DNA of 64,000 bases from Ulota crispa (lineage: Eukaryota; Streptophyta; Bryopsida; Orthotrichales; Orthotrichaceae), in the NCBI GenBank assembly GCA_963920765.1, contig OY987242.1:39979264-40043263 (forward strand). The letters are read 5' to 3'. The notes beneath the pieces are model-generated. The model made no database searches, had not been told where the DNA came from, and worked only from the letters and a program-made list of their open reading frames with translations. Made by a program: the position numbers and the translations under genes. The first letter of the stretch is position 1; every line of letters starts with the position of its first letter. Positions 37,109 through 47,522 of this stretch are shown one piece after another.

Positions 37109-40100
37109 ATGGCTTTCGGTGGCAATGGAGGGAGACACGGAGAGAAATTTGTGCTGAGGAGGGAATTACAAGAAGTACAAGCATGTCCAGGGAATGGAAG
37201 GGGACAAACCAAAACATCCATACGTGGTAGGAATTGGCAAATTATGCAGCAGGAACTCAACAACAATATGCAGGTGCCATCTACAGGGGCAGTTGGTCAT
37301 GCTGTGTTGGACAAGAGAGGATCTGGAGTACAAGCAATTATGAACAGAGCATCACGACCTGCACCATATAGACCAAGATATGATTTGAGTTCAGGTAAAT
37401 AGTTAAACCACATTCCACCACTACTATACTCTTCATGTGTGATGTCGTCATTGACATGTTACAGGGGAATCTCATGATGTCATGGTAGAAATTGTGAATG
37501 GAGTATTACTTAGTTGATCAAAGAAGATGTCCTGCAAATCTAATAGCAAAGTATCTCAATATTTTTAAGTTATATAGTGCTACCGGTAGTGTCAGATGAA
37601 AGTGCAATGAATTCATTACCTTGGATGCTACCTGCGACTGTGTATCAGAGGAAACTACTTTTTACTGGTTATTTCTAAGGTGAAGAATTTGTTGAAAGTG
37701 GTGTCTGGCGTATTCAATCGATGGTATTTTGGATTATGTAACCTTAAACCTTGCATGTTCCTATAATGAGGAAAAAAATGGGCAGAATTGATGGTCAAAA
37801 AGATTAAATTGTAAAAGTTGCAAGTAAGGGTCCCTAGCTAATTGCTGAAAAATAAGGCCATGGTATAGTTCATGTCATAACACAAAATTAGATCGTTTGG
37901 AAATAACAGTTTCTCAACTTTGGAATTACAGCTATTTAAATGAGCATGTCTATGACTATGTTGTTGTCTCATAATGAGGTCTCCAATAATTCCTTCAAAA
38001 TACTTAATCAGCCGTGCAAATTTTTAAAGAAATTTTGAGAAAAATAACTCTATATTGCAGATGGAAAATGTCAAATCGAAGAGTCCATTTGTGCTACAAT
38101 GTCAAGTATTCCTAAATTTACCAATCATTGCTTTGATGAAAACATGTGTCATAAAACCAGTAAAAGTTACATTGGCACTTATAGATGCTACATCAATATC
38201 ATTGATTTTCACTTATAACTAAACACTACTAGACTTAGTCATAACTTTGATTTATTTTGTAAGCTAGAATAGAACAGTACAACTACATATTCATGTTGTT
38301 ATTGGGGTTTTTTTATTTTTTTTAATTGTTAATTAATTTTCTTTTCATGGGGAATATGGAGTTGACTAATATATGTACTTGCTTATTATTTGAGTTTTAT
38401 TTGCAGGAGGAGGCTGGCAACCCAACATTGGTATTAGATCCGCCCATTCCACCAAAAACCGTAGAGAAGAAGTTGGATCTAATGGTACACGATTGGGACC
38501 GTTAACATTACCTGGTTCCAATCCTCCTACTGCCTCTGCCTCAAATCGTCAAGGACTGCGTGGACATGCTCCAAATAAAGAAAAATCAAACACCTACATG
38601 TCTCCAGGAATTGAAACGCCTGAAAGGTATGCTCAACTGGGACGGCCCATACATCCTGAGGTATATTGTGGTTCTTGTTCCATAGATCCAGTTCTTGGAG
38701 AAGGGATGTTGGAATCAGACACAGTGGATGTGGAGGGATTTGAACCTCAAGATCAGCCTGGAATACGTCAGATTTCCAGAAGTCTTGAAATCAGGAATGA
38801 TAGAACAAACTTGCTTCAGAATCGGTTAGCCTCGGAGAAGGTACATAAAACTCGAACTCAGTTATTTGTTTAATATACATATGAAAAGCGGATTTGAACT
38901 CTAATATGTCATATATGAAGGGAGTTGATAGGTAGAGGAGGGGGGATGTGATATGCATAAACCCTCCCCACACACCAACAGCGGTTTAAGGTTTCCGTTT
39001 CTATCGTGAAATAGTAGAATTTGGGAATGTTAATTTCATAGTTCCACTTACAAATCATGATTACAAAATTCCAAACGGACCTCACCCAATACATAAGGAT
39101 ATCCTTCTTTACAAACATAAGCGAAAGTATCAATTGTCCCCATCAATAACCTTTTTCATTGAGTGATGTCCAATGAGAAATTTTTTATTTGGATGTACAA
39201 TGTATCATGGAATCCAAGTCCAAATACCATGAGTCAAAATTAAAAAGGTCTGCTTTTTTATGGAAGGAACCTATAATCCAAATCAACAAGGAAGGGGGTG
39301 TGCATATATCAACTCCCTAATGTGCACATATCAATTCTCTTTATTAAATATCAAAGTTGTATTATGATTTAGTACCTTTACTTACGGATGACTTTGGGAT
39401 AGCTGACCATGTTTATGCCTCAAAAAATCATTGATAGCAGTTGAGCTTCAAGAATCAAGAAAAAAATCCATCGAAACTTTAAGGAACGAGAATATGACAA
39501 TAAAAAACAGTAAGGGAGGGTCTTAGTATAAGGTGCCCTCTTTGGTAAATAATGAAGTCCCTGTCAGAGAAGGAAGAGTAATGAGGATAGACTGTTTGGG
39601 GTCTTGAATTAAAGAACTTTGGTGGTGCAACAAATGTATTGCATTTATAATGTGCCAATGATGAGTAAATATGTATTCATGATGATAGCTGGGGATGTCG
39701 TTGGACATGCATAATCATCCCTGCTGTTAAATTTTTCAAAAGGAAGAAAATTTAATCTTGGTCTGAAAACTAAAAAGGATTTCTGTTATTACATCTTAGA
39801 ACAGAGTGTTGTATATTGATGTGACGCCTGAGATTCTCAATGTCCTTGGGGAGATTGAAAACTTTCTAAAAACCATTAAAGTTCAGCAATTTTTTCTTAT
39901 ACGTTCCTTATACCCTTCTATTTAACATGTGCTGATGCTTACATCCAGGACACGGACTATGGTGGGGTGTATCGGCCTTTCCAGAGGCTGCAACCTCGGA
40001 ATGCGGAAGAAGTACACTATGGAGACAGTGCTTGTAATGTTGGGGGACTCAATAGTGACGTTGATAATGAAATGAACTTCGACGTTCCTGCCACTAGGAT

Positions 40101-41476
40101 TGACCAAGGAATAGAACGGGGAGTTAACATCCTGGAGAATGAATTGTCTACTGAGACGGATGTTGACAAACGCAGAAAAAGACGACAAGCGCAAGCTGCA
40201 CGAAAAGAAAAAGGAATAAGGAGATGTAGAGAAGGTAAAACCAGGAACATTTTAGAGATTGATGAATATACCAGAGAGCCTTGCGGTAATGGTATTCATG
40301 AATGGCGTAAGGAGTTGGGGCTTCTGTCAATGACCTTAGACCCCGCCATAGGAAACATCAATGACCAACCACCAGCTGCAGTTCAAGAAGTCGCCAACTG
40401 GATTGAACATACATGGGAATACGAATTTCCCATTCTCTTTGATTCTGTGAAAGCAGTGATTGCGCGGGCATTGACACTAAGACAATCCAAACTTCGACTG
40501 AAGTATAATGCCGGGAAACCAAAGCCCGACGACGTTGATGTGGATACGTGGCTCGCGCTAATAGAAGAGTGGCAAAATCCAGCATCACTTAAGAAGTCCT
40601 TAGATTGCAGCAGGGCAAATGCTAGTCGCCACAACTATGGTAGAACCGGACCATCAGGGGAGGTCGGTGTTCGACGCAGATTGAAGGATAAACTTAAAAG
40701 AGAACCGGAGCCTGAGGAAATTCAAATGGAAATGGCGCGTGACAAGGGATGCGGGGGAAGGTCCAAAAAACTTAGAAAGTTTGACAACGTCATGCATCGA
40801 GGGCAAGATTCATCGACTCTCCGGCTGCAGGCATCAAGGGCCGACGAAGACCCACTGCATGACGACGAGGTGGTGCACGAGGTCAACCACCCCGTCTACG
40901 TGACTGAGACACGAAATTCCCGATTGCCAACCAACCCTGCAAACACCGAAGGACCTACTGCCACATATGCCCCATCAGGTGCATGAGTACGTGACTTACC
41001 CAACGAAATTCAGCAAGAACCATCTGTTCTGATGATGCAAGGGCAAATAGTAGAACATGAGAAGATGCTACAGAATAGCGGTATTGCTGGGCTGAGAACG
41101 GTATCCCCCCATCGAAATCAAGAAGAACGTGTGGACAGACAAAGAAACGAGAACAATATTTCGGCAGTCGGAGAACTTGAAAGGCTATGTGTACCAGAGG
41201 AGGTGACTGCACCTCCTCAAGCATTGAGCAATCTTCTCTTCAACACAAACCCTTGTGCTATGCCAGTAGAACGAATTGGACGCGTAGGTATGTATTATAC
41301 TTTACTCAACCGTCTAATGTAGCTTGTGTAGCATGTAAAGCTCAAAGATCAGCCTCTGCTCCCTTGTTGAGACATGGTTGGAAATGCTAAACTGATAGTA
41401 GATTCACTTGCTGGTCAATGTGCAGTGCAAAATCTGGGTCATAATTCAAGTCGTGAATCTCGTAAGCGTCGTCAAG
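37109..41476 (+). pseudogene. Ptta/En/Spm Transposase_24-type protein gene of the CACTA element
   Basis: This is the second CACTA gene, equivalent in role to TNP1/TnpA-type proteins that assist transposition. Exons 37109-37394, 38407-38840, 39949-41287 and 41426-41476 join in frame across GT-AG introns. Exon 1 is Arg/Gly-rich. Exon 3 has a basic patch (DKRRKRRQAQAARKEKGIRR), then the plant transposase domain (VANWIEHTWEYEFPILFD, WLALIEEWQNPASLKKSLD, NASRHNYGRTGPSGE). A TGA at 40984-40986 interrupts the frame, after which coding continues in the same frame with a Glu/Arg-rich helical tail to a basic SRKRRQ end. The first in-frame ATG is at 37109. Only one break is seen in about 700 residues, so it is less decayed than the TNP2 gene. 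Confidence 0.75.
38920..39317. mobile_element. Diverged foldback MITE (A6) in an intron of the Transposase_24 gene
   Basis: The ends read GGGAGTTGATAG and, inverted, GGGAGTTGATATATGCACACCC. The length (398 bp) equals that of A1 and A2, and the middle keeps CTTTACAAACATAAGCGAAAG and TTTTTCATTGAGTG-type words of that family. The arms are diverged and no 9-bp duplication is recognised. It lies in the intron between exons 2 and 3. Confidence 0.6.
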
Positions 41477-42586
41477 GTGAGGCATATTTCTGTAGTTGTT
41501 GTAGTTTGATTTATACAAGTACTGAACAATGTTTGCTAGGATTTCATTAATTTTGCATTTACTTCTAGCACGTCAATTGAGCATCTAATATATTATGGTA
41601 AACTGGGCGCAGTGTGACAGCCGATTAATAAGTGTCAAGGCAGCGTCCAGACATCCTGCCAGGTAATCGTGCTTGTAATCATCGTAATGTTGGTTTTATT
41701 GTTTCACTGATTATCAAACCTTTCTGTTTTGTAAGAATTTGACTCCCAAAGAAAACCAAATAATGTAATCTAAGTAAGGAACCTTTTGTTTTGGTGTATA
41801 TGCAAGTGGAGACTGGTTTTGTTGATCACAATGTACGTTCTCATAATCAAACATGACAGTGCATGTAGAATGTGCTTACGGCCAGGTAGAGGCAAATTTT
41901 AACTGGGATTTCAAACTGCGTTCAGATAGATGGTGATTGAAGCAGAGAGGTATGTGATGCAAGAACGCCCAAGACATGAGCTTGCTAAGCAGCAAAACAG
42001 TGAGGTTGTTCTGATATTTGTGTTATTTTTTTACTACTACGTTATGACGTTGACAGAGGCTTTGTTAGGACTAGATTGTAGCAGATGGTTCCTCATGCCT
42101 TCAGCCACTTGTCTATGCACAAAATGCAAACCACAGTGTGGGAAGAGGACCGTGCTTACCTATGTAACAGCATCCTACATGCATGCCATTGACAGCATAT
42201 TTATATTGGATGGAGAAAAAAAATATACAAGGGCTGTTGAAATTCATATCCGGTTGTTTCACTTTGACATGGCGTTCTGATTGGTGAAATTGGGCATATA
42301 CTTTGTTAACACGTGTTTTATTGCTTGGCTGAGTTGTACCAATCAAATTCTTTTAAAGAGATCGTGTAATTTACATTGTAACTCTAAAAATGAACTGCCA
42401 TAAAGGACCAGTACGCTAATCCTAAAAAAAACTGTTTATAGCATGTCTAAAAATCGAAGCAAACTTTCAAAAAGTACACCCTCCTTTTATTATCTCGATG
42501 AGCTGTAAAGAAGGCAAAGTGAAACTGTCATGATACGGAATTACTGGGTTATTCTACTCGAAACTGAGCAAAATAAGCCCTGACCT
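41477..42586. other. 3' part of the CACTA element
   Basis: After the last recognised exon the sequence holds a stop in any continued frame (near 41620) and no further domain. The 116-codon frame at 41930-42280 has no recognisable similarity. Confidence 0.45.
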
Positions 42587-42712
42587 CATTGACAGGTAAA
42601 ATGACAGAATATTGTCATATTTACGACCGAGACATACAGACCTTATTGACAGCGTGGTTGACCATATTTTGTCAATTTTCATGTCAGTTCGGTCGCCATT
42701 CCCCTTGTTGTG
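42587..42712. promoter_or_regulatory. Right subterminal repeats and terminal repeat of the CACTA element
   Basis: CATTGACAGG (42587), TTATTGACAGC (about 42643) and TTTTGTCAATTTTC (about 42667) repeat the motif found at the left end. The terminus is CCCCTTGTTGTG. This supports both the right boundary and the element's identity. Confidence 0.7.
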
Positions 42713-42752
42713 TCATTGAACATGGCAAACGTTTTTAGAGGGATAGAGGAAG
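42713..42752. mobile_element. Right part of the split Stowaway-like MITE
   Basis: It begins with the second TCA copy and ends CGTTTTTAGAGGGATAGAGG followed by AAG and a TA (42753-42754). Inverted, it matches the left end at 24191 in all but a few positions (22 of 26 counting GTA). Confidence 0.75.
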
Positions 42753-42821
42753 TACATTTTTCATAGAAAGAAAAAAAATGATAGCCAAGAATACTAAAGA
42801 GTTGGATGATCCTATTATAAG

Positions 42822-43150
42822 ATTGAAATAATTTTCAACATTTACACGTGATAAGAAAACGTTAAGGTTGATCACCTAATCGAGTTTTATATCCTTTGTA
42901 AAAAACTTTTAATATCAAAATTGTTTTATGTGCTCTTAAAAACAAAGGAAATTCTAATACATGATTGTAATATTTTTCAATATTAAAGGTTTTTTATGCG
43001 GGATAAGAAAATGTTACGGTAGATCACCTAACCAAGTTTTGTATCCTTTGTAAAAAAATTTTAATATCAAAATTGTTTTATGTGCTATTAACAAAGGAAA
43101 TCCTAATACATGATTGTAATATTTTTTAATATGAAAGGTTTTTTACATGG
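42822..43150. repeat. Tandem duplication of a ~150-bp AT-rich unit
   Basis: Two adjacent copies with a period of about 150 bp. Each contains a GATAAGAAAAnGTTA word, GATCACCTAA, TTTAATATCAAAATTG and CTAATACATGATTGTAA. A third copy starts but breaks off near 43150. No coding capacity. It lies just outside the nested MITE/CACTA site. Confidence 0.8.
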
Positions 43151-43334
43151 GATAATGATGTGCATGAACCCCAAATATGCAGGCAATCTTAACTATACCA
43201 TGTGCCGAACCAAAGTATTCTTTGCTATCATTTATCTTCTTTGTATGAAAAATATATAAAGGAAACAAATGATTTACAAATGAATATGAAATGTACATGC
43301 CTAGTATTTTTATATACAAAGTATAAGCAAAAGC

Positions 43335-43505
43335 ACTTCAATTTTAGTAAGTTTAAAAATAAAATAGGAAAAAAGTAGAGTAAAGTAAAAGAAGTAGAAA
43401 AAGAAATAGAAAGATCCATGTGTGGCCTTGCCAGTAAGTGCTTTACTTTTAGTAAGTAGAAAAATAAAATAGGAAAAAATATAGTAAAGCAAAAGAAATA
43501 GAAAA
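43335..43505. repeat. Direct repeat of an A-rich ~100-bp unit
   Basis: TTTTAGTAAGTnnAAAAATA, then ATAGGAAAAA, then AGTAAAG, occurs twice with GAAATAGAAAGATC after each. Low complexity is high, and nearby open frames on the minus strand are Phe/Leu-rich artefacts of it. Confidence 0.65.
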
Positions 43506-43559
43506 AAGTAAGATAAAAGTAAGAAAAAAGAAATAGAAAGATCAACTACACTATATTAG

Positions 43560-43700
43560 GGTTTCTAAATCCAAATCTAAATTCAAAATTTTCAAATTTA
43601 GCTTTTTGATGATAAATATTTAAAATTTAATCCTCCCCTAGGGCCTAGTGTGCATATATCAAACCTTGGGTGTGCTCATATCAATTACCATAAACAAACA
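43560..43700. repeat. Partial arm of the A-family MITE
   Basis: The segment contains TTCAAATTTAGCTTTTTGATG, cut from the arm seen in A1 and A2, and ends with CATATCAATTACC, the inverted end consensus. The other arm is absent or lost in the A-rich repeat before it. Confidence 0.5.
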
Positions 43701-46700
43701 TGCACAAAATTTTAGTCACCTTAGTTGCAAGGCCTACTCTTTATATATGATGAGGTGTCCAAGAAGAACCGGTGGCTAGTTCAAACCTAGCTAGTTGAAA
43801 TGAGAAAAAACCATTTGCAATTTGTAAATATTGGCTAAAAAGTTGGTTGAAATTCTAATTTTTCAATATTTATAGTATGAAATAGAGAAAATAACAAAAA
43901 AAATTCCTTAGTCAATAAACCAATTTGGGAATACAACCAATTGTCAAGCCCATTTTCAATATTTTCCCTCAAAAAAATTGGAAGTGCCCCCTCTCTTTGA
44001 GATTGTGAGGGCTCTGTGGAGCAATACATTTGTAGGAACCAAACGCATGTACTCCTACTAGCTGCCTAGGAATAGAGGTGTTTAGCTGAATTGCTATTGT
44101 GGAAAATGGTCCATTTTACTGCCATTTGTTGTCATGTTGTCACACAAGTAGTGGCTACAATATTTTCAGCGGTTTATAGTACTACCAATTTGAACCGGCT
44201 TCATGTCCACATCTGTGACCGGGAAATCGAGAATGTAGTTGTTTTCATATCTTGCATGTCACCCTCCGTCTACCACGATTGCATGGTGGCACTCAAATGG
44301 CACGGTTCATTGTATTTTGTAATCTGCAACTCAATTTCTTGGCATGTATCATTAGGCAAATTTATTGTTCATGTTTCTCCTGTGATGCACCAAACCATTG
44401 AGTCTACAACATCGGGAATGAAAGACTCATGCACAAGAAGAAATAAAAACTAAAATTGGACTTCTACCACTCTTGTAATGCCCATGTACAGCAAAGGCTT
44501 GTGCAAAATTGAGGTATTTTGACCTAATTATGATGTACAAACATTTCTACTAGGCCCAACATTGATCCATAAATGCCAAAATTTGTAGCACACTCTATTT
44601 GCCATACTTGTGTGCTCCACAAAAAAATTCAAAATTTTTGGACATATTTTACTCTGCCAACCATTCATTCCCTTCATGACCCTGCTTCTGTATACAAATT
44701 ATATGCACGTATACAATCCTAGTTGAGGGTTAAAACATGGGGAAATATCAGAAATGACCCTGACAATTGGCCGTATTTCGAAAGTAACCCTTACAAATCC
44801 AACATATTGAAAATAGCCCTCATAATCAATCAACCTTTAAATTATGTTTTTTCCTTGATCTTGGGACATGCACCCAATAGTGCCAAGAGGTAAGGAAAAA
44901 TTGGATAGAGATCAAGGTAGAACCAACAAAGAGCTCACATTCATCCATATAATGTACTAATATTAGTGTCTTTCATCCATATTATGGCAAATATGGTGCA
45001 CACTTGGGCATGCTCATGGTGAATTCATCCAATTTCTCAATCAAAATTTCTTGTTTTATGGTTGCCAGGCACAAATTTAGATAAGATTGTGGCAAAAATT
45101 TGCCAAGAATTTAAATGCTGCTCATCATATATCAAAAATAGTCCTTGCAACTAAGGTGACCAAAATTTTGTGCATGCTTATGTATGGGAATTAATATATG
45201 CACATGTGGATACATTTTAGATATAAACCATCAAAAAGTTGAATTTTGGAAATTTAAATTCTATTTTGGATTTAGATACCTAGATATAACTTTGAAGCAC
45301 AACAAAGGTTACAATTGAACAATGCCCAATGGAAAAGTTTTGCTAGGGGGCAAATCATTACTTTTACCCTTGCTTGTAAGAAAAAGTTAAACTTTGCGCA
45401 CAAAGGGGAAAGGGAAGTGGCATGCACAACAAAAGAACAATGAAAATTTTGGTCTAAAGGTATCTATGAAAATTTTGAAAAAGCAGGGGTTTCCATGAAA
45501 TGATTGCAAACTTCAACAATATCCTTGAAATTTTCCCATACATTAATAGTACATACAATTTGATAGATTAATTAAACTTAAGTATCGTATTTACTTTTTC
45601 TTTGAAGTTTCATGCATATTGTTTTCATTTATATGAAATTAATGAAGTTTTTTTCTTTGTGCAATTTCCACAAATAATTTGTTTTATAATTTTTATACTT
45701 TACAACTTGTTGATTTCATTTTATATCCAAACAAATTTATCTAAGTAACTATAATTTTGATACCCATACAAAAAGAAAGGGCAATACAAAAAAAAAATTT
45801 AAATATGCAAATATTATTTTGTGATAGTAAAATGGTGAGCCTATTAGTGGTAAGTGAAGGTTTTGTGTGTAAGAACCAATTTTGAGCTCAAAACCAATGA
45901 AAGAACTTAAAAAACATCAAGCTTTTCAAGAGGTGAATATTTTTAATGCACAATTACAAGGCCCTATGTACACATTTGTAGGTGAAATTTAATATTTTGA
46001 CAAAATTTCTTGGCTCATGAATCATGGCTTAGGGATCCCCGCTCAATTTTTAGCATTCTCCATTTTGAACGCATTCTAAACATATGGTAAGGTGAACATG
46101 CCCATTCCCAAGTGTCATTCAATTCTGCACCCTAGATTTGGGGGTTTCACAGCACACTAATGAACCCAAAGTGGAGCACTGAACTTTACTTGCACAAATA
46201 AATTTTGCCACATATTAGTTGCTAAGCTGCTTTGGGAAGGTTGGGATTGGAACCGTCAAGTGCCATTATAGGAACACATCCAAGCATTTTCAAGGTTAGT
46301 TTAGAGACCCTATAAATTGTAACTTTGCCCTTTCATATAAAGTAAACTACAATACTTTTTTCCACATAAATGACATTTTATAATAGCTTTTTGAAAAAAT
46401 AACCCTCAATTTTAAAAAAATCATAAATTTTCCTAAACCTTGGGGTAACTCAAATCATTAAACAATTTTGTATTGATGTTTCTAAATCCTTAGACACAAC
46501 TTTGAACCTCCCAATTGGAGTCCTTGAGCTAAGGTAGTTTGCTTGAATTTGGTCCATCTATTTGGAACGGACCATGTAGGGTCACAAACACAGTGCATAG
46601 ATGTTCTTAAATGGATCACAATTTTTAGGTTTAGAAATTGTACTTGTGCATTGATCATTTTAGGAAATTAAGAGAGTGACATGAGCCATTGCTATGTGTG

Positions 46701-46939
46701 CTTACTGGTCATAATTGTGTTCAGATTTGTCTTTCAATAAAATATAGATATATGTCATACTAAAATAAATGAAAACTTGTTCTCAATCATGATTTGAATA
46801 TTAGAATATGGAATGGGTGTTTGTACGCTTTAAGAACCTTATTAGAGCATTCTTGGCTTTATAGTGGTAGTTTTTAGGATTCGTATGCTCCTTTTGCAAG
46901 CCGCCTTTGCATTATGAATGCTACCACCTATGATTAAGA
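43701..46939. other. AT-rich transposon-relic zone
   Basis: No intact gene is recognised. A 120-codon plus-strand frame at 44091-44453 has no known domain. Around 45180-45350 a single diverged arm of the A-family MITE is recognisable (GGGAATTAATATATGCAC, CCATCAAAAAGTTGAAT, CAATGCCCAATGGAAAAG). Confidence 0.45.
45178..45355. repeat. Single diverged arm of the A-family MITE
   Basis: It begins GGGAATTAATATATGCAC, carries CCATCAAAAAGTTGAAT and ends near CAATGCCCAATGGAAAAG, words shared with A1 and A2. No matching second arm was found. Confidence 0.5.
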
Positions 46940-47178
46940 ATAGCTGTCAGGGACGGACTCAAAGAGAAGAACAAAGTAGAGAAAATGTAGAATCAAAATA
47001 AGAACTCAGAAGTGTACTTAAAACCAAGGCTAGAGAAATATATTAGATGGTAGCAATATAAGGCAAGGCTAAGGCTTGAAGGCCAAAGACAAAGGTAGTA
47101 AGAAAAGTTGTCAAGACTGAGAAACATCTTAGTCTCGACTCCCTTCTATACTCCAGATTGAAGCTTGTCCGTTAAGCT

Positions 47179-47264
47179 TTAGAAGTTGCTTGAGAAGTTT
47201 CCTCCGACTTAGACGACAAGCTTAGAAGTTGCTTGAAAAGCTTCTTCTAACTTGGACGACACCC
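47179..47264. repeat. 43-bp tandem duplication inside the 3' LTR
   Basis: Both copies start TTAGAAGTTGCTTGA and end near GACGACA. The other LTR has a single copy at the equivalent place. LTRs are identical at insertion, so the change arose after insertion, by duplication here or loss there. Confidence 0.85.
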
Positions 47265-47309
47265 TAGTTATTTCAACAAGATAAGAAGCTTCTTGAGAAG
47301 CTTTCAACC

Positions 47310-47370
47310 TTCTAGAATCTTCTAGGAATTTCTAACTTTCTAGAACATTCTAGATGATTCTATGAGCTTC
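47310..47370 (-). promoter_or_regulatory. Heat-shock-element-like array in the 3' LTR
   Basis: On the plus strand, TTC, GAA, TTC, GGA and TTC start at 47310, 47315, 47320, 47325 and 47330. A second array has TTC 47338, GAA 47343, TTC 47348, GAT 47353, TTC 47358 and TTC 47368. Alternating nTTCn/nGAAn at 5-bp steps is the definition of a heat-shock element, and three units suffice for factor binding. GAA, TTC and GAG units also occur at 47285-47297. Confidence 0.7.
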
Positions 47371-47404
47371 TACTATTGCTTGATTAATTATGTTTGTGAC
47401 ATTA

Positions 47405-47414
47405 CCTTCCCTTC
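47405..47414 (-). promoter_or_regulatory. Polypurine tract
   Basis: GAAGGGAAGG on the minus strand, three or four bases before the 3' LTR. It primes plus-strand DNA synthesis in LTR retrotransposons, and its position sets the element's orientation. Confidence 0.7.
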
Positions 47415-47522
47415 TAGCTCCGAGATTTTTTGAGGAGTTCATATAGTCGTTGCTCTTGGCTTTGTTGGTTGATGTTAATGAAATTCTTGAATCTTCAAAT
47501 GTGCGTTCAATAAATTTGAAGC

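Larger units (their letters stand above)
24456..42712. mobile_element. CACTA (En/Spm) DNA transposon, 18.26 kb, decayed
   Basis: The left end is CACTACAAAGGAAA (24456) and the right end, inverted, is CACAACAAGGGGAA (ending 42712), flanked by TCA on both sides (24453-24455 and 42713-42715), the 3-bp duplication expected of CACTA elements. Subterminal ATTGACAG and TTTGTCAATT motifs occur at both ends. Inside are a TNP2-type transposase gene on the minus strand and a Ptta/En/Spm Transposase_24 gene on the plus strand, diverging from a 3-kb central spacer. Both genes carry breaks, so the copy is not autonomous, although the ends look mobilisable. The last two bases of the right CACTA motif differ (CACAA). 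Confidence 0.85.
46945..47401 (-). repeat. 3' LTR (in element orientation), 457 bp
   Basis: It ends TGTCA/TGACA. Compared with the other LTR it contains a 43-bp tandem duplication (copies 47179-47221 and 47222-47264), which alone accounts for the length difference. It holds heat-shock-element-like arrays at 47285-47370. The TATA-like motif here is degraded (TATAGAAGGG on the minus strand near 47150). Confidence 0.9.

Noticed and set aside
24191-42752. A single giant mariner-like element carrying CACTA genes
   Set aside because: The TTCCCTC-type ends do enclose the CACTA genes, but a proper TCA-flanked CACTA boundary with subterminal repeats lies inside them, and the outer remainder is a normal 302-bp MITE.
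43228-43545. A Phe/Leu-rich membrane protein on the minus strand
   Set aside because: It is the translation of an A-rich direct repeat (AAAATA, GAAATAGAAA) and not a real coding sequence.
44740-45550. A large foldback with GGGAAATATCA and inverted GGGAAAATTTCA ends
   Set aside because: The ends are similar over about ten bases only and the arms do not pair further in, so chance in AT-rich DNA is likely.
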